Source: Sulfurovaceae bacterium (GTDB taxonomy: Bacteria > Campylobacterota > Campylobacteria > Campylobacterales > Sulfurovaceae). Taken from it: a stretch of 13,725 nt of DNA. Made by a program: the position numbers and the translations under genes. The stretch lies in assembly GCA_029933395.1 (NCBI GenBank), contig JAOZOG010000033.1, forward strand, positions 3,177 to 16,901. Reading direction: 5' to 3'. Below, piece by piece: positions 6,781 through 13,660 of this stretch (the first letter of the stretch is position 1; the number at the start of each line of letters is the position of its first letter). A model generated the notes under the pieces. It was not told the DNA's origin. It ran no database searches and saw only the letters and a program-made list of their open reading frames with translations.

Positions 6781-7341
6781 ATGGCACGAACTTTAATGAG
6801 ATTTACAGGCGTTGGTGGACAGGGTGTTCTTCTCGCTGGTGAGATTTTCGCAGCAGCGAAGATCAAAACAGGCGGCTATGGACTGAAAACAGCAACCTAT
6901 ACGTCACAGGTACGTGGTGGGCCAACTGTCGTCGATATTACACTGGATGACGATGAGATCTATTATCCCTATGCAAATGAGGGTGAAGTCAACTTCATGC
7001 TCTCGGTTGCACAGGTGAGCTACAATCTTTTCAAGAATGGTGTAAAAGAGGGTGGCACAATCGTTGTTGACCCAAATCTTGTCAGTCCGACTGAAGAGGA
7101 TCGAAAAAAATGGAATATCATTGAGATTCCCATCATTACGATTGCCAAAGAGGAAGTCGGAAACGTGATCACACAATCCGTCGTCGCCTTGGCTATTGCT
7201 AATACATTGATGAATGCGATCGACAAGCAGGTCTTGATCGATACCATGCTGAGCAAAGTACCCAAGAAAGTTCACGAAGTGAACCTGAAGGCATACGAGC
7301 TTGGTGAAAAATACGCCAGAGAGGCGATGGCTTCTGCCTAA
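6781..7341 (+). CDS. oorC: 2-oxoglutarate:ferredoxin oxidoreductase, gamma subunit
   Basis: This 186-residue protein is the stand-alone gamma domain of the OFOR complex. The hallmark glycine-rich motif TGVGGQGVLLAGEIFA spans 9-24, followed by the conserved TYTSQVRGGPTVVDI (39-53). It contains no iron-sulfur motif. AGGAG (6771-6775) precedes the ATG by 5 nt, and the gap to oorB is 9 nt. It is the last gene of the operon and is followed 13 nt later by an intrinsic terminator. Confidence 0.95.
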   Translation: MARTLMRFTGVGGQGVLLAGEIFAAAKIKTGGYGLKTATYTSQVRGGPTVVDITLDDDEIYYPYANEGEVNFMLSVAQVSYNLFKNGVKEGGTIVVDPNLVSPTEEDRKKWNIIEIPIITIAKEEVGNVITQSVVALAIANTLMNAIDKQVLIDTMLSKVPKKVHEVNLKAYELGEKYAREAMASA

Positions 7342-7354
7342 TCTTTTTACGCAA

Positions 7355-7386
7355 GGCAGCCATTCTCTGGCTGTCTCATTTTTTTT
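7355..7386 (+). terminator. Intrinsic terminator of the oorDABC operon
   Basis: GGCAGCCA (7355-7362) pairs with TGGCTGTC (7368-7375), one G:U pair, around a 5-nt loop. It is followed by TCA and eight T residues (7379-7386). Its position 13 nt after the oorC stop marks the end of the operon and insulates rnpB. Confidence 0.85.
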
Positions 7387-7475
7387 ATAATATTTCGATC
7401 CCATTCTAAAATTTTCCAGCCCGCTTTTTTATTTCTATTTCTTGTTCCTGACTTCCATTATCTCAAAGCTTTCGC

Positions 7476-7481
7476 TATAAT
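7476..7481 (+). promoter_or_regulatory. rnpB: -10 box of rnpB
   Basis: A perfect TATAAT ends 6 nt before the P1 helix of the RNase P RNA, so the inferred start coincides with the RNA 5' end. A possible weak -35 (TTCCAT, 7453-7458) lies 17 bp upstream. Confidence 0.7.
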
Positions 7482-7487
7482 GCCGAT

Positions 7488-7890
7488 TCAGGTGCGACAG
7501 GTAGTTGCCGGCAGCGTGATGCTGCGGGAGGAAAGTCCGGGCTACCGTGAGACAGGACTCCATCTAACGGATGGCCAGAGTAATCTGAGGGCAAGTGCAA
7601 CAGAGAGTAGACCGCCGGGTGCGGAGGGGTCTGACCTCGAATGATTTGTTGTAAAGCAATGAATCGTTTGCGGGTCTGACTCCCCTGTAAAGCACTCGGT
7701 AAGGGTGAAAGGGTGGGGTAAGAGCCCACCGGTGCCTCTGGCAACAGAGGCAGCCAGGTAAACCCTGTCCGTAGCAAGAAGTGTATGGTATAAGTCTCAC
7801 ACTTTTATACTTCGCTCGAGCGCATTGGCGACAATGCGCCTAGATAAATAACTACCCAAGACAGAACCCGGCTTATCGTCGCGCCTGACC
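7488..7890 (+). ncRNA. rnpB: RNase P RNA (bacterial type A)
   Basis: This is the catalytic RNA of ribonuclease P, which cuts the 5' leader from tRNA precursors. The conserved core is unmistakable: GAGGAAAGTCCGGGCT (7528-7543), the AGTGCAACAGAGAG to ACCGCC block (7594-7616), GGTAAGGGTGAAAGGGTG (from about 7698) followed by TAAGAGCCCACCG, and ACAGAACCCGGCTTATCG (7861-7878). The ends are fixed by the 11-bp P1 helix: 7488-7498 pairs with 7878-7888 (one G:U). A GGT at 7787-7789 sits where the L15 loop binds the tRNA CCA end, inside a helix formed by GAAGTGTA and TATACTTC. A stable hairpin (CGCATTG/CAATGCG, near 7820-7838) corresponds to a distal helix. The length (about 400 nt) is normal. Translations across this region are not genes. 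No clear terminator follows. Confidence 0.96.
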
Positions 7891-7936
7891 CAAGCCCACC
7901 CATCTGCTTTTATACATTGTTCAACAAATTCAAACG

Positions 7937-8239
7937 CTACCCAAAAATTCCCTTACTCGCCATAATCGTAGCAAAAATCAGAATAATCAATCCACTGAAT
8001 AGACGTGTATAGTGTTTGTTGTTGATCATCACAGAAATGATCAGCCCTGCGAGTGTTGTGATGGTGAGAAAACCATAGAGCAGGAAGAGCAGTACGATAA
8101 CATTCTGAGGCATCTCCAGCGGTTTTTCATCCGGCAGAATGAAGGTTTGGAATCCTACGGCAACGATCCAGAGATAGATCATTGTCGAGAAGAAGAAGGC
8201 CCAGAATAGAAACTGGATTTTACCGCTGCGTATGAGCAT
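7937..8239 (-). CDS. Small integral membrane protein, three predicted helices
   Basis: I do not recognise the family. The 100-residue product is very hydrophobic: helix 1 about 8-30, an acidic/proline loop (31-45, LPDEKPLEMP), helix 2 about 46-71, a short basic loop (NNKHYTR) and helix 3 about 79-97. The positively charged N terminus (LIRSGK) suggests it faces the cytoplasm. There is no catalytic or metal motif. The start is well supported by AGGAGG (plus-strand CCTCCT at 8244-8249) 4 nt upstream. It lies 55 nt after the ATPase-GNAT gene on the same strand, with a possible promoter of its own in the gap, and converges on rnpB. A role as an accessory membrane subunit would be a guess. Confidence 0.75.
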   Translation of the reverse strand: MLIRSGKIQFLFWAFFFSTMIYLWIVAVGFQTFILPDEKPLEMPQNVIVLLFLLYGFLTITTLAGLIISVMINNKHYTRLFSGLIILIFATIMASKGIFG

Positions 8240-8277
8240 TAATCCTCCTCTTTTTATTTTGCACTTTTTCCAACGCT

Positions 8278-8283
8278 ATTATA
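8278..8283 (-). promoter_or_regulatory. Possible -10 box of the small membrane protein gene
   Basis: ATTATA on the plus strand reads TATAAT on the minus strand, about 39 nt before the ATG at 8239, in an AT-rich gap. It predicts a transcript starting near 8271. The gene may therefore be expressed separately from the two genes upstream. Confidence 0.45.
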
Positions 8284-8294
8284 AATTTCATTTG

Positions 8295-9749
8295 TCAGCG
8301 TAATCTCTCTTTGAGCAGTGCCCGTTTGATCCACTTTTCATCCTCCTGAACATAGGAGAGGAGGGATTTGCAGTATTCAGAATAGCAGACGAGATTTTTC
8401 TTGCCGATCTTGATACTGTGTTTGTGCTGCAGTCTCAGGTAGTCATGATTGTAATAGCGCTGGAAAAGAACACCCGAATAGAAGAAGACTCTGCCATTGA
8501 GAATTTTAATCACTTTGTTGATCTGTGGAATCTTTTCAAGGTTGATGTCGGCATAGATCATATCGCAATGTTTGGCTCTGAGCTGCTCAAGCAGGAGGAT
8601 GAATTTGAACTTGAAATCCTTTCCAAAACGGTGAATCATAATGGTTCCCAGATTGGCTACAGGATTGTAGCTGTAATCGAGGTGCGCATGTTCGGGGGCT
8701 GGCTCTTTGCTTTTGCCTCCCTCTATGTAGGGAATTTGGCAGTTTTCATAGCTCTGCAGGATCTGTTTTCCGTAGCGTTTGGGGAGATAGAGTGTCACCT
8801 CCTTGCGCTTGAAAAAATAGTAGCTTGCCAAGTCGGCACCTCGTCTTGCCCGCTCTGTCAATTTGTTTCTTTCTATTCGCATATCGCTGGCACTGTGTCC
8901 GAGTATCAGAGCCGTTTCACAGAAGTGGTGTGTCAGATTGCTCTTTTGGCTGAAGACATGGTACATCACCGCCTGACCAAAAACTGCAGTGAGTCCGATT
9001 TCCCTGGCTTTGTCGAGGAGATAATTGAACATTTTGCCCATAATTCCCAAGCCTTTATAGAGTGGATCGACAACGACGACTCCTATCTCAGCGATATCAC
9101 TGGTCGGCATCAGAATAAGTGCGAAATGGCCTACGATCCTCCCATCGGCCTCAGCTACAATGGAGACATACGATTTCCCTTGCTCATCACGTATGAGGTG
9201 CGGGTAGTAGAAGTCCTCTTTGCCATAACTCAAACCATAATTGCGATAGATCAGGGTTGCGATACTTTTTTCATCCCCCTCTCTGAAGTCTCTGGTCGTG
9301 ACTTTCAGGTTTTCTCTATCGATTTCTTTGCTTGGTTTGGCAGCTGTTTCATAGAGTACTTTGGGCTTGGCACTCTGCTTGATCAGTGTAAAGTTTTTCC
9401 CCGCTTTCCCAAGATTTTTAAAAGAGAAGTGTTCGGCCAATTCACGAATTTTCTTGAAGCCTTTTGAGTTGGGATCGCTGAACTCCTGGCGCGTCATAGG
9501 AAACCCCCAGTCCCGCACATCAACGCGGATACTGTGATCAAAACCATGCAGGGTGATCTCCATCAATCCTTCTTCGCCGTCATAAGCGTGATCGACGATA
9601 TTTTTAACCAACTCTCTGGTCGCTTTGACAAGTTTTTTCAGATCCTCCACCGGGTAGCCCTTTTTTTTACCCAGATGCATCATCGCTGCTTCGATAATGG
9701 CAAAATTCTTCATACTGGCAGTCAGTTTGATGGAGATGCCGTTTTTCAT
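8295..9749 (-). CDS. RsbW-type ATP-binding domain fused to GNAT acetyltransferase and an uncharacterised C-terminal domain
   Basis: This 484-residue protein has at least three parts. Residues 1-130 look like the HATPase_c_2 fold of anti-sigma-factor/switch kinases (RsbW, SpoIIAB): N-box TRELVKNIVDHAY (44-56) with E46, N50 and H54; G1 box VRDWGFPM (78-85) with D80 and G82; and a GKAGKNFTLI segment (114-123). Residues 148-300 look like a GNAT N-acetyltransferase, with strand IAEIGVVVVDP (219-229) and acetyl-CoA loop YKGLGIMGKM (231-240). Residues 320-484 form a further domain with no motif I can name, ending in the block GVLFQRYYNHDYLRLQ (426-441). No signal peptide or helix is visible. AGGAG lies 6 nt before the ATG. 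The gene starts 3 nt after the amidohydrolase stop, so the two are coupled. Substrates are unknown; a kinase activity is not proven by the fold. Confidence 0.8.
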   Translation of the reverse strand: MKNGISIKLTASMKNFAIIEAAMMHLGKKKGYPVEDLKKLVKATRELVKNIVDHAYDGEEGLMEITLHGFDHSIRVDVRDWGFPMTRQEFSDPNSKGFKKIRELAEHFSFKNLGKAGKNFTLIKQSAKPKVLYETAAKPSKEIDRENLKVTTRDFREGDEKSIATLIYRNYGLSYGKEDFYYPHLIRDEQGKSYVSIVAEADGRIVGHFALILMPTSDIAEIGVVVVDPLYKGLGIMGKMFNYLLDKAREIGLTAVFGQAVMYHVFSQKSNLTHHFCETALILGHSASDMRIERNKLTERARRGADLASYYFFKRKEVTLYLPKRYGKQILQSYENCQIPYIEGGKSKEPAPEHAHLDYSYNPVANLGTIMIHRFGKDFKFKFILLLEQLRAKHCDMIYADINLEKIPQINKVIKILNGRVFFYSGVLFQRYYNHDYLRLQHKHSIKIGKKNLVCYSEYCKSLLSYVQEDEKWIKRALLKERLR

Positions 9750-9752
9750 CTT

Positions 9753-10949
9753 CTACTCCTTTTTGGAAAGAAATTCGATAGAGGAAGCTGTCAATATCTT
9801 CATTCCGTACTTCAATGCATCGTCATCGACATTGAATCGGCTGTTGTGCTGGGGAACGCAGGTATTTTTCTCAGGGTTGCAGGTGCCCAGTCGGAAGAAG
9901 GTGCCGGGAACGATCTGCAGATACTCGGAAAAATCCTCTCCTCCCATTACCGGATCGACCAGATCGATACAGTTCTCTGGACCAAGAATCTTTTCCGCTT
10001 CACTTTTGACGATATCGACCATTGCTTTGTCATTGATCAGTTCGGGCTGACCAAAGACGTAGTCGAATTTGTAGGTAGCGCCCATCGATTCGCAGATACC
10101 ACGAACCGCCTCCTCCATCAATTTGGGAATATCTTTGCGTATCGCTTCGTTGATCGTGCGAACTGTACCCTGCACCTTGACATGGTCACAGATAATATTG
10201 CCGGCTCTCCCGCCTTCGATTGTACCCATCGTGATAACTGCCGGATGGAGCGGGTCGATTCTCCTGGAGACGATATGATTGAGAGAGTTGACCGCCATCG
10301 CCGTCACAAGGATCGCATCGACCCCCTCATGCGGCCTGGCGCCATGGGCGGATTTCCCAAAGATTTCGATGGTGAAGATATCGGCAGATGCCATCATCAC
10401 GCCGTATTTGTATCCGATCTGGCCTGTCAAGAGGTAAGGGTAGGCATGCAGGCCAAAAATCGCTTCGATCCCTTCCAGTGCGCCCCCTTCGATCATCTGC
10501 AGGCTGCCACCCTCTTTGCTCTCTTCGGAGGGTTGAAAAATGAAGCGGACACTCCCCTGAAGATGATCTCTATTCTCTGCCAGAGCGATCGCGCTGCCGA
10601 TGGCGATCGCGGTATGGCTGTCATGTCCGCAGGCGTGCATCACCCCATCCTTTTTGGAGCGATAGGGCTCTTCGGTCTGTTCGGCAATAGGCAGTGCGTC
10701 CATATCGGCACGGATAGCTACCCGCGGTGGCTGCTCATCGATGATAAGATCGGCAATCAAACCATAGTGATCATCAAATTCGCGAATGGTATATCCCTGC
10801 ATTTCAAGTATGCCTTTGACCAGGTACTTGGTATGCTCCTCCTGCCCGGAGAGCTCCGGATGCATATGAAGATCATGCCGGATCTCAATCACTTTGTCGT
10901 TGATAGAATCTATGGTGGAGAAAACTCTCTTTTTAATCATCTCTTTCAT
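9753..10949 (-). CDS. M20D family metal-dependent amidohydrolase (N-acyl amino acid hydrolase type)
   Basis: This 398-residue protein is a member of peptidase family M20D, which includes hippurate hydrolase, N-acetyldiaminopimelate deacetylase and plant auxin-conjugate hydrolases. Metal-site residues are in place: C107 and H109 in HACGHDSHT, E142/E143 in QPSEES, H168 in GLHAYP, and H368 in PQHNSRF. RADMDALP (80-87), GKSAHGARPHEGVDA (198-212), GGRAGNII and GGEDFSEY (336-343) are further family blocks. The dimerisation domain lies about 190-300. No signal peptide is seen, so the enzyme is cytoplasmic. The start at 10949 has GGAGG 7 nt upstream; an in-frame ATG nine bases later is less well placed. 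It hydrolyses an amide bond of an N-acylated amino acid or similar small molecule; the substrate cannot be fixed from sequence. Confidence 0.92.
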   Translation of the reverse strand: MKEMIKKRVFSTIDSINDKVIEIRHDLHMHPELSGQEEHTKYLVKGILEMQGYTIREFDDHYGLIADLIIDEQPPRVAIRADMDALPIAEQTEEPYRSKKDGVMHACGHDSHTAIAIGSAIALAENRDHLQGSVRFIFQPSEESKEGGSLQMIEGGALEGIEAIFGLHAYPYLLTGQIGYKYGVMMASADIFTIEIFGKSAHGARPHEGVDAILVTAMAVNSLNHIVSRRIDPLHPAVITMGTIEGGRAGNIICDHVKVQGTVRTINEAIRKDIPKLMEEAVRGICESMGATYKFDYVFGQPELINDKAMVDIVKSEAEKILGPENCIDLVDPVMGGEDFSEYLQIVPGTFFRLGTCNPEKNTCVPQHNSRFNVDDDALKYGMKILTASSIEFLSKKE

Positions 10950-10970
10950 CTTCAGACCTCCATTTTGATT

Positions 10971-10976
10971 ATTATA
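10971..10976 (-). promoter_or_regulatory. -10 box of the amidohydrolase/GNAT genes
   Basis: Plus-strand ATTATA reads TATAAT on the minus strand, 21 nt before the ATG at 10949. The predicted start is near 10964, giving a short leader that contains the GGAGG ribosome site. Confidence 0.55.
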
Positions 10977-11002
10977 CTCCTATTCATTTGATGATGAAAT
11001 AA

Positions 11003-11021
11003 AAATATAGGTTCTATATTT
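11003..11021. promoter_or_regulatory. Palindromic operator candidate between divergent genes
   Basis: AAATATAG and CTATATTT form a perfect 8-bp inverted repeat with the 3-nt spacer GTT. It lies about 27 bp upstream of the minus-strand -10 box and just upstream of plus-strand TATAAT boxes at 11031 and 11062, a position from which one dimeric regulator could control both directions. Confidence 0.45.
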
Positions 11022-11061
11022 CGGTGGAGTTATAATTTGCTTCGGTGCCAAGTAAATTTGA

Positions 11062-11067
11062 TATAAT
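11062..11067 (+). promoter_or_regulatory. -10 box of the adaptor/molybdoenzyme genes
   Basis: TATAAT lies 27 nt before the ATG at 11094, which has AAAGGTG (11083-11089) as ribosome site. A second TATAAT at 11031-11036 could be an alternative promoter. No clear -35 is seen for either. Confidence 0.55.
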
Positions 11068-11093
11068 ACCAACAATTAAAACAAAGGTGTGCT

Positions 11094-11885
11094 ATGCGCT
11101 ATATTCTATTTTTCATTCTTCCGGCACTGCTTTTGGCGAAAGTGCATTATGCCAAAGTGGAGCCCTATGAGGGTGTCATACTCAAATCCGCTGTCAGTGC
11201 ACAGGTGATGAATGTCGATCTTAGTGCAGAGGGGAAGATGATCGCCGATGCGGAGATCATTCATCTCGATGATCGTCTCGACAAGGCGGATCTGGCAGCT
11301 TCCGGGAAGAGTCTGGGATTTTTGAAAAATATGTTGGAGATCAACCGTGAGATTGTCGAGAGTCTGGCGGATGCCCTGAAGCGCCAGAGGGGATACTATG
11401 AGCGGCTCAATAAGCTCTCGACAGCATCCAAAACGCAGAAGGATACGGCTTTTGTTGCATTTGTTTCTGCCAAGAATCAATATCTTTCCACAAGAGAGAA
11501 GATCGAAACGCTCAAAAAGCAGATCCTGGATATGGAGTATAAAATCGAAAGGCTCAAAGACAGTATCGACAAGAAAAATATCCGTCTCAAAGAGCGTTAT
11601 CTCTATAAACTTGCAGTCAGGGCAGGTGACTTTGTCAATCCCGGTTCTCCCCTGGCAACAGTACAGGACCTAAGCCGCGGAAAATTGACACTTTTTCTGG
11701 AGCCTTCGGAGCTGAAAGATGTCCGGAGTAAAAAGGTTTTTATAGACGGAAAAGAGACGCAGTACAGGGTGGATAAAGTGTGGCAAGTCGCCGATGAGAA
11801 ATTCATCTCCTCCTATCGTATTGAAATCTACGTGAAAAAGCCCGAAAACTACTTTTCAAAACTCGTTAAGGTGGAACTGAAATGA
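11094..11885 (+). CDS. Exported HlyD-like periplasmic adaptor (membrane fusion) protein, short form
   Basis: This 263-residue protein has the order of parts seen in membrane fusion proteins. An N-terminal signal (1-15, RYILFFILPALLLA, cleavage probably after A15) sends it to the periplasm. A first half of a lipoyl/barrel-sandwich domain follows (about 20-66). Next comes a long charged helical hairpin (about 68-165, heptad-like, few prolines), then the second lipoyl half (about 169-193, VRAGDFVNPGSPLATVQDL). A short beta-barrel region ends the protein (195-263). It is smaller than typical RND adaptors (350-400 residues). No lipobox cysteine is present. No inner-membrane pump or TolC-like gene is in the window; instead the stop overlaps the molybdoenzyme start by 4 nt (ATGA). 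What it connects is unknown. Confidence 0.75.
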   Translation: MRYILFFILPALLLAKVHYAKVEPYEGVILKSAVSAQVMNVDLSAEGKMIADAEIIHLDDRLDKADLAASGKSLGFLKNMLEINREIVESLADALKRQRGYYERLNKLSTASKTQKDTAFVAFVSAKNQYLSTREKIETLKKQILDMEYKIERLKDSIDKKNIRLKERYLYKLAVRAGDFVNPGSPLATVQDLSRGKLTLFLEPSELKDVRSKKVFIDGKETQYRVDKVWQVADEKFISSYRIEIYVKKPENYFSKLVKVELK

Positions 11886-13657
11886 TACAGACAGCCTGTG
11901 GCCTGGATTGTCCTGATGCGTGCGGCATCACGGCGGATGCTGCCCATCTGCCGAGATTGGCGGCCAATACAAATACCGGTGCACTTTGCAGTCTACTCAA
12001 TAAAGAATTTTTTAACACACCACGCATAGAGAAACCGCGTATTGATGATGTGGAAGTCTCTATGGATGAGGCACTCGATGCGGTGGCGGAAGCATTGAAA
12101 AAAAAGTCGCTGCTCTGGAGAGGATCGGGTCATTTCGGTGTGATGCAGGAGGTGACCGATCTGCTCTTCGAGAAAATTGGCGGTACATTGACTCGGGGCA
12201 GTCTCTGTGACGGTGCCGGAAATGCGGGTATCCTGGAGGGAAGGGGAGTCAATCGTACCCTCCCGCCGGAGCAGGTGGAAAAGGCGGATGTCGTCGTCGT
12301 CTGGGGCCGCAATATATCGACAACCAATACGCATATGATGCCTCATCTGGAAGGCAAGAAGCTTGTTGTGATCGATCCGGTGCGGACAGCATTGGCCAAG
12401 CGTGCAGATCTCCATATACAGATCGCGCCGCGAAGCGACTTCTATCTGGCATTGATGCTGGCACGCTTTACCTTTATGGAAGACAGTGAGAAGGTCGAGT
12501 GGATGGAGGAGTTTGCTCCGGAGTATGAAGAGTTTTATGATTTTACCCGGACTTTCCGTATCAAGGCGATTCTCAACTATATGGGACTGGATCTGGGTGA
12601 TATGGGGGACCTGCTGACCTACCTTCAGGAGGAGCGTGTCGTGATCCTGGTGGGTAACGGTGTACAGAAATACAGCACCGGACACTATACCCTCTGGGCG
12701 ATCGATTCATTGGCAGCGACACTTGGGCTCTTCGGCAAAGAGGGGTGCGGGATAGGGTATCTGGGTGACTCCAAACTCGGATTTGAAAACCCCTTTGCCG
12801 TCAATTGCAAACGTGTCTCCAAGGTTGTCACGCCCTTCAGTGAGTTTGAGACGGTACTGGTACAGGGTGGCAACCCTGCCGAGAGTATGCCTGATAGCGG
12901 TCGGGTGATCGATGAGCTGGAGCAGGTAGAGAATCTGATCTATTTCGGTCTTTACGAGAATGAAACAAGCAAGCGGGCGAAAATCGTCATTCCTGCCAAA
13001 AACTTTTTTGAAAAAGAGGATGTACGGCTCAGCTATGGCCATCACGCAGTCAGAAAAATGAATAGAGTATTAGAGAGTGACATTGGCATCAGTGAATATG
13101 AGTTCACGCAGGAGATCTTCCGGAGGTTGGGGCTGAAAGGGCTGGAGGATGAGCAGTACTATATCGATTTCTGGTTGAAGCAGTGTGATGATCTGGAGGA
13201 GGGGTTGCGTTCGCCGACCTATGATGCAGCACCTTATCGTGAGGGGTTCGGCGAGGAGGAAGATGATGAATTTATCTTTATCGATGATTTTGAAGATGAC
13301 TTTGAAAATATCAAACACCTGCGTAAATATCGCAAACTGAGTGACAAAAAGATCAAGAAAGCCGAATATTGGCTCATCACCCCCAAAGCCAAACACGCAC
13401 TCAATACGCAATTTCGAAGAGATAACAGGATCCAGCTCCATCCGGGGCTTGGCTATGATGAAGGCGAAAAGGTGCTCGTCTCTTCCGAACATGGATCGCA
13501 TGAATTTATCGTGCATCTCAGTGAGGATATCAGGGAGGATTCTGTCGTGATCACAGCCAATACGATTGGCGTCAACTATCTGACGCCTGCAATCGTCAGC
13601 GAGGAGGGGGAAGGCGCCTGCTATCAGGAGGTGAAGGTGGTGATAGAACGGTGCTGA
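11882..13657 (+). CDS. Compact molybdopterin-dependent oxidoreductase with N-terminal [4Fe-4S] site
   Basis: This 591-residue protein belongs to the molybdopterin oxidoreductase (DMSO reductase/formate dehydrogenase) superfamily. The N terminus holds a [4Fe-4S] motif C6-x3-C10-x3-C14-x21-C36. RGSLCDGAG (105-113) is at the usual position of the molybdenum ligand, making C109 a candidate, though this is not certain. VVVWGRNISTTNTH (138-151) and VVIDPVRT (161-168), then QGGNPAESMPDSGR (338-351), are pterin-dinucleotide-binding blocks. The cofactor-binding C-terminal domain covers about 490-591. No Tat signal is present, so it is cytoplasmic. It is shorter than most relatives (700-900 residues). 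An insert at about 455-480 is strongly acidic (EEEDDEFIFIDDFEDDFE). Translation is coupled to the adaptor by ATGA, with AAGGTGG 7 nt upstream. No electron-transfer subunit is beside it. Substrate unknown. Confidence 0.85.
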   Translation: MIQTACGLDCPDACGITADAAHLPRLAANTNTGALCSLLNKEFFNTPRIEKPRIDDVEVSMDEALDAVAEALKKKSLLWRGSGHFGVMQEVTDLLFEKIGGTLTRGSLCDGAGNAGILEGRGVNRTLPPEQVEKADVVVVWGRNISTTNTHMMPHLEGKKLVVIDPVRTALAKRADLHIQIAPRSDFYLALMLARFTFMEDSEKVEWMEEFAPEYEEFYDFTRTFRIKAILNYMGLDLGDMGDLLTYLQEERVVILVGNGVQKYSTGHYTLWAIDSLAATLGLFGKEGCGIGYLGDSKLGFENPFAVNCKRVSKVVTPFSEFETVLVQGGNPAESMPDSGRVIDELEQVENLIYFGLYENETSKRAKIVIPAKNFFEKEDVRLSYGHHAVRKMNRVLESDIGISEYEFTQEIFRRLGLKGLEDEQYYIDFWLKQCDDLEEGLRSPTYDAAPYREGFGEEEDDEFIFIDDFEDDFENIKHLRKYRKLSDKKIKKAEYWLITPKAKHALNTQFRRDNRIQLHPGLGYDEGEKVLVSSEHGSHEFIVHLSEDIREDSVVITANTIGVNYLTPAIVSEEGEGACYQEVKVVIERC

Positions 13658-13660
13658 TTT

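Noticed and set aside
7475..7777. Open frames within 7475-7800
   Set aside because: The region is the RNase P RNA gene, whose conserved core explains the sequence.
8418..9467. Plus-strand open frame (349 codons) opposite the GNAT fusion
   Set aside because: Same situation: no motif, composition of an antisense shadow, while the minus-strand frame shows GHKL and GNAT signatures.
9534..10991. Long plus-strand open frame (485 codons) opposite the amidohydrolase and GNAT genes
   Set aside because: It is antisense to two genes with full catalytic motifs, lacks any recognisable domain, and has no ribosome site; the length follows from codon bias of the opposite strand.
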